Source: an uncultured Bacillaceae bacterium (GTDB taxonomy: Bacteria > Bacillota > Bacilli > Bacillales > Pradoshiaceae). Taken from it: 9,957 bases of DNA. Each line of letters begins with the position of its first letter. The stretch's first letter is position 1. The translations under genes were made by a program, and so were the position numbers. The stretch covers positions 1-9,957 of the forward strand of contig CAJGCH010000093.1 of NCBI GenBank assembly GCA_904501845.1, written 5' to 3'. Below, piece after piece: positions 6,985-9,957 of the stretch. The notes beneath the pieces are model-generated. The model did no database searches. It saw only the letters and a program-made list of their open reading frames with translations, and was not told the origin of the DNA.

Positions 6985-7013
6985 TTGTGGCAATGTGTTA
7001 GTTTTTATATAAC
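6985..7013 (+). promoter_or_regulatory. Candidate SigA promoter for the paa operon
   Basis: TTGTGG (6985-6990) and TATAAC (7008-7013) are 17 bases apart in a strongly AT-rich stretch. The -10 is good and the -35 is only fair (first three bases match), which suits an activated or repressed promoter. The predicted start near 7020 leaves a leader of about 80 bases that contains the cre-like palindrome. An alternative -35, TTTACA (6976-6981), has no good -10 at 17 bases. Confidence 0.45.
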
Positions 7014-7060
7014 GAAATTACACCGAAGATACATTTGATGTTATATCCATGTTTTTTTAA

Positions 7061-7087
7061 CAAATAATGAAAGCGCTTTATTATTTG
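7061..7087. promoter_or_regulatory. cre-like CcpA operator within a 27-base palindrome before paaK
   Basis: TGAAAGCGCTTTAT (7068-7081) matches the ideal cre TGAAAGCGCTTTCA at 12 of 14 positions, with a perfect AAAGCGCTTT core. It lies downstream of the candidate promoter and 19 bases before ATG 7101, a usual place for CcpA repression by roadblock. The site is nested in a larger inverted repeat: CAAATAAT (7061-7068) is the exact reverse complement of ATTATTTG (7080-7087), with G7069 unpaired. The right arm ends next to the ribosome binding site (AAGGAGG, 7088-7094). Carbon catabolite repression of phenylacetate degradation is inferred. Confidence 0.7.
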
Positions 7088-7100
7088 AAGGAGGAATGGG

Positions 7101-8438
7101 ATGATTCTCCATGAAATTGAGACATTAGCTAAAGCTGAGATGGAAGAGATTCAGTTAGCCAGGCTGCAAAGTACTGTTCGGAACGTCTATGAGAAAGTGT
7201 CTTTTTACCGTGATAAGTTCGACCAGGCAGCTATTCGCCCAGAGGACATCAAAACATTAGCTGACTTAAAGAGACTTCCGTTTACGAAAAAGGCGGATTT
7301 GCGGGCGCAATATCCGTTTGGACTGATGGCTGTTGACCAGAAGGATATCGTTCGCATCCATGCCTCATCAGGTACGAGCGGAAAACCGACCGTTGTCTGT
7401 TATACGAAAAAGGATATCGATATGTGGGCAGACCTTGTGGCCAGATCCATTTCCACTGCCGGCGGCCATCAGGGAGAAATCTTCCATAACGCCTATGGAT
7501 ATGGATTGTTCACGGGGGGACTTGGTCTGCATTATGGTGCTGAGCGCCTTGGGATGGCGACTGTGCCTGTCTCTGGAGGGAATACGGAGAGGCAAATCAG
7601 TTTAATCCAGGATTTTAAGCCTTCCGTTATCGCTGGAACGCCTTCTTATATCCTGAATATCATTGAGAAAATGGAGACGCTCGGAATGGACCCGGCTGAC
7701 ACATCCCTGAAATACGGCATTTTCGGCGCTGAGCCTTGGTCAGAGGAAATGAGGAGAACGCTTGAAGGGAAACTCGGCATAAAGGCCTGCGACATTTATG
7801 GATTGAGCGAGGTAATGGGTCCGGGGATTTCGATGGAATGCCATGAGGCGCAAGACGGGCTCCATATCGCGGATGACCATTTTATCGTGGAGGTCATTGA
7901 TCCAAACACACTTGAGCCTGTTCCTGACGGAGAGATAGGGGAACTGGTCTTCACTAGCCTGACTAAAGAAGCGCTGCCAATCATTCGATACCGAACGGGG
8001 GACTTGTCCTCCATTCAAAAAGGAATATGCAAGTGCGGCCGAACGACAACAAGGATGGCGAGAATCAAGGGCCGCATTGATGATATGCTCATCATTCGCG
8101 GAGTCAATCTATTTCCTTCTGAAATTGAGCATCATCTTCTCAAAATCACTGAACTGGCACCATATTACCAGGTTCACTTGCATAAGAGCGGCGTCCTTGA
8201 TGAGCTGGCCTTGCATGTGGAGCTCAGTGAGGAGTTCTACTTAACCATTGGAAGCGATATGAATCATCCGGACATTTTGATGTTAGCTAAGAATATCCAT
8301 CATTCGATGAAGAATAACTGTCTCGTTGCCATGGCGATTCAAATCCTGCCTCCAAAGAGCATACCTCGCTCAGAAGGAAAGGCTGTCAGAATCATAGACA
8401 AACGCAGAGAGGTCATCCAATTGGAAACGCAAGGCTGA
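7101..8438 (+). CDS. paaK: Phenylacetate-CoA ligase
   Basis: This 445-residue cytoplasmic adenylate-forming enzyme converts phenylacetate, ATP and CoA to phenylacetyl-CoA, AMP and PPi, the entry step of aerobic phenylacetate catabolism. The ATP-binding P-loop is SSGTSGK at residues 89-95. Next come the PaaK-type AYGYGLFTGGLGLHYGAE stretch, DIYGLSEVMGPGIS in the adenylation core, and YRTGDLSSI. A CKCGRTTTRMARIKGR hinge region precedes the mobile C-terminal domain, which begins DDMLIIRGVNLFPSEIE. Length and motif order are normal for PaaK. ATG 7101 has AAGGAGG (7088-7094) six bases upstream. It heads the K-A-B-C order, unlike E. coli where paaK comes late in the operon. If the upstream E1/E2 complex makes phenylacetyl-CoA directly, PaaK would serve exogenous or salvaged phenylacetate. 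Confidence 0.95.
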   Translation: MILHEIETLAKAEMEEIQLARLQSTVRNVYEKVSFYRDKFDQAAIRPEDIKTLADLKRLPFTKKADLRAQYPFGLMAVDQKDIVRIHASSGTSGKPTVVCYTKKDIDMWADLVARSISTAGGHQGEIFHNAYGYGLFTGGLGLHYGAERLGMATVPVSGGNTERQISLIQDFKPSVIAGTPSYILNIIEKMETLGMDPADTSLKYGIFGAEPWSEEMRRTLEGKLGIKACDIYGLSEVMGPGISMECHEAQDGLHIADDHFIVEVIDPNTLEPVPDGEIGELVFTSLTKEALPIIRYRTGDLSSIQKGICKCGRTTTRMARIKGRIDDMLIIRGVNLFPSEIEHHLLKITELAPYYQVHLHKSGVLDELALHVELSEEFYLTIGSDMNHPDILMLAKNIHHSMKNNCLVAMAIQILPPKSIPRSEGKAVRIIDKRREVIQLETQG

Positions 8439-8465
8439 TTGCTGCATATGAATATAACAAATATT

Positions 8466-8488
8466 TAACGATAATTTCTATATCGTTA
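8466..8488. repeat. Perfect inverted repeat between paaK and paaA
   Basis: TAACGATA (8466-8473) and TATCGTTA (8481-8488) are perfect 8-base arms separated by 7 bases, in the 69-base gap between paaK and paaA. The right arm ends next to the paaA ribosome binding site (AAAGGAG, 8490-8496). The arms are AT-rich and no T-run follows, so it is a poor terminator. A protein operator, or an RNA hairpin affecting paaA translation or mRNA processing, is more plausible. Confidence 0.6.
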
Positions 8489-8507
8489 TAAAGGAGTGGA
8501 GAGACTC

Positions 8508-9467
8508 ATGGCTGAAATGCTTCCGGCAATAACAGATGAGGAAGAAAAGCTGCGTCAATTTGAACGAAGAATAGCCAATGGCGAAAAGATCGAAGCAGAT
8601 GACTGGATGCCTGATGTGTACCGGAACACGCTAATAAAGCTGATTTCCATGCATGGCATAAGCGAAATCATGGGTGCCCTGCCTGAGAAGGAATGGGTGC
8701 CGAAAGCGCCAACCCTCCAAAGGAAGCTTGGCATCATGGCGAAGGTTCAGGATGAAATGGGTCATGGCCAATTATTATTGCGTGTCGCAGAGGATTTGAT
8801 GAAACCCTACGGAAAGAAGCGGGATGATATCCTTCAAGATTTATTTAACGGAGATTTAAAGTTTCATAATGTCTTCCATATGGAAGCAAAATCATGGGGC
8901 GATGCTGGTTTGATCGGCTGGCTTGTAGATGGTGCAGCGATTATCACCCAGACAGACATGCTCGGCGCCTCCTATGGGCCATATGCCCGCGCTCTGCAAA
9001 GAATCTGCGCGGAGGAGGTCTTTCACGCCCAGCATGGAGAGGCAATTATTATGGCTCTCGCAGAAGGAACGAACGAACAAAGGCAGATGGTTCAGGATGC
9101 CATCGATTATTGGTGGGAGTCCCTGCTGCTCTTTTTCGGTCCGCCGAGCAAGAACGAAGTCGGTGCATCCAAACAGGATATCACGATTAAATATCGTGTC
9201 AGGACCAAAACAAATGAAGAGCTGCGTCAATCCTTCCTGACTAAATATGTGAAGAGGATACGGTCGCTTGGATTCACGATTCCTGATGAGACATTAAGAT
9301 TTGATGAAGAAACAGGCAAATGGATTTATCGGCAGCCTGATTGGACGAAGTTAAAGCTGGTTGCCAAAAATAAAGGTCCTAAATCACAGGAGCGCTTAAA
9401 CCTGAGAAGAAGCTCATATGAGGCTAACCGATGGGTGCGAGAAGCGCTGGCTCCAAAGGCAAACTAA
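8508..9467 (+). CDS. paaA: Ring-1,2-phenylacetyl-CoA epoxidase, catalytic subunit PaaA
   Basis: This 319-residue ferritin-like diiron oxygenase is the catalytic subunit of the PaaABC(E) multicomponent monooxygenase, which epoxidises the ring of phenylacetyl-CoA. Diiron-site motifs are visible: E83-M-G-H86 in VQDEMGHGQLL, and E169/E170 with H173 in CAEEVFHAQHGE. The His/Glu-rich segment FHNVFHMEAKSWGD (about 119-132) lies between them. Length is close to that of E. coli PaaA (about 309). ATG 8508 is preferred, with AAAGGAG at 8490-8496; an in-frame GTG at 8496 overlaps that site. The gene is 69 bases after paaK and 13 bases before paaB, so it is co-transcribed with paaB, though the inverted repeat upstream may give it separate control. 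Electrons would come from a PaaE-type reductase not visible in the window. Confidence 0.95.
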   Translation: MAEMLPAITDEEEKLRQFERRIANGEKIEADDWMPDVYRNTLIKLISMHGISEIMGALPEKEWVPKAPTLQRKLGIMAKVQDEMGHGQLLLRVAEDLMKPYGKKRDDILQDLFNGDLKFHNVFHMEAKSWGDAGLIGWLVDGAAIITQTDMLGASYGPYARALQRICAEEVFHAQHGEAIIMALAEGTNEQRQMVQDAIDYWWESLLLFFGPPSKNEVGASKQDITIKYRVRTKTNEELRQSFLTKYVKRIRSLGFTIPDETLRFDEETGKWIYRQPDWTKLKLVAKNKGPKSQERLNLRRSSYEANRWVREALAPKAN

Positions 9468-9480
9468 AGGAGTGAAGGTC

Positions 9481-9840
9481 ATGACGAACGATCAAGGAAG
9501 CTTTTATGAGGAGTTTGATGTGTTCAGCCGCAAAACACCGACTGGGCCTATCCAATATCAGTATAATCTGCTGGCGCCAAATGAAGAGATTGCGATGATG
9601 ATGGCCCAGGAGAATTTCATGCGGCGTGAAGCGGTTGCGGACATTTGGGTCGTGAAAAGCAAGAATATCAGGAAGATGACCCATGAGGAGAAGCAAACGC
9701 TTACCCGCTTGGATAATAAGGATTACCGGACGACAAAAGGATATGGCTATTTAAAGAAGAAATGGCGTCATTATGAGCAGGAAATGCTTGATGAGAAAGA
9801 GATTATGTCCTGGGCGGGAGGTGTGAAGAATGTCAAGTGA
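9481..9840 (+). CDS. paaB: Ring-1,2-phenylacetyl-CoA epoxidase, subunit PaaB
   Basis: This 119-residue protein is the small PaaB subunit, needed for assembly and activity of the phenylacetyl-CoA epoxidase. The N-terminal core (YEEFDVFSRKTPTGP, then LAPNEEIAMMMAQENFMRRE and ADIWVVKSKNI) matches the PaaB family pattern. The C-terminal part after residue about 80 is Lys/Tyr/Glu-rich and makes it longer than E. coli PaaB (about 95 residues); such length may be usual for Bacillota but could not be checked here. ATG 9481 has AAAGGAG (9466-9472), overlapping the paaA stop, eight bases upstream. It overlaps paaC by 11 bases, implying translational coupling within the operon. Confidence 0.92.
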   Translation: MTNDQGSFYEEFDVFSRKTPTGPIQYQYNLLAPNEEIAMMMAQENFMRREAVADIWVVKSKNIRKMTHEEKQTLTRLDNKDYRTTKGYGYLKKKWRHYEQEMLDEKEIMSWAGGVKNVK

Positions 9841-9957
9841 GCAAACAGCTGTGGTGAAAGAACTGCTGTACCAATTGGCGGATGATGATTTCATTCATTC
9901 TTACCGAGGATCTGAGTGGCTGGGGCTCGCTCCGCATATTGAAGAGGATGTGGCGGC
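9830..9957 (+). CDS. paaC: Ring-1,2-phenylacetyl-CoA epoxidase, subunit PaaC (5' end only)
   Basis: The first 42 codons of a ferritin-like subunit are visible, and the frame stays open to the window end. The sequence includes LADDDFIHSYRGSEWLG, then APHIEEDVA, characteristic of PaaC, the structural partner of PaaA that lacks a catalytic diiron centre. ATG 9830 lies inside the 3' end of paaB, and GGGAGG (9816-9821) is eight bases upstream. Later genes of the pathway (a paaD- or paaE-like gene, paaG, paaZ, paaJ) would be expected beyond the window but cannot be seen. Confidence 0.9.
   Translation, partial: MSSEQTAVVKELLYQLADDDFIHSYRGSEWLGLAPHIEEDVA

Noticed and set aside
6987..7004. Sigma-54 (-24/-12) promoter before paaK, as in the B. 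subtilis bkd operon
   Set aside because: TGGCAA fits the -24 element, but the -12 element reads TAGTT instead of TTGCA/T and lacks the essential GC, so it is too degenerate.

Overview
The window reads as a low-to-medium GC Bacillota chromosome, most likely Bacillaceae. The grounds are strong AGGAGG-type ribosome binding sites before nearly every gene, use of TTG and GTG starts, a CcpA-type cre site, and a phenylalanine dehydrogenase fragment that closely resembles, from memory, the Bacillus badius and Lysinibacillus sphaericus enzymes. All genes are on the + strand except one flavoprotein gene.

Layout. (1) Positions 1-5291 look like one transcription unit: the C-terminal half of phenylalanine dehydrogenase; E1-alpha (broken by a one-base frameshift), E1-beta and E2 of a 2-oxoacid dehydrogenase complex; and an amino-acid permease. 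It ends at a strong bidirectional terminator (5295-5331). (2) A convergent FMN-dependent nitronate monooxygenase/FabK-like gene (5340-6308, minus) is divergent from a gamma-carbonic-anhydrase-like hexapeptide protein (6378-6896), with an AT-rich promoter region between them. (3) After a probable terminator comes a regulatory region with a promoter candidate and a cre-like site inside a larger palindrome. It is followed by paaK, paaA, paaB and the start of paaC, the beginning of an aerobic phenylacetyl-CoA pathway.

How the genes fit together (inference). The permease would import an amino acid, plausibly phenylalanine. PheDH would deaminate it to phenylpyruvate, and the E1/E2 complex, with an E3 not encoded here, would decarboxylate phenylpyruvate straight to phenylacetyl-CoA. 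PaaABC(E) would then epoxidise the CoA ester for ring opening. PaaK would separately activate free phenylacetate. The window therefore suggests a phenylalanine catabolic island whose least familiar element is a dedicated 'phenylpyruvate dehydrogenase' complex bypassing phenylacetaldehyde and phenylacetate. No regulator, transposase, tRNA, rRNA or CRISPR array was seen.
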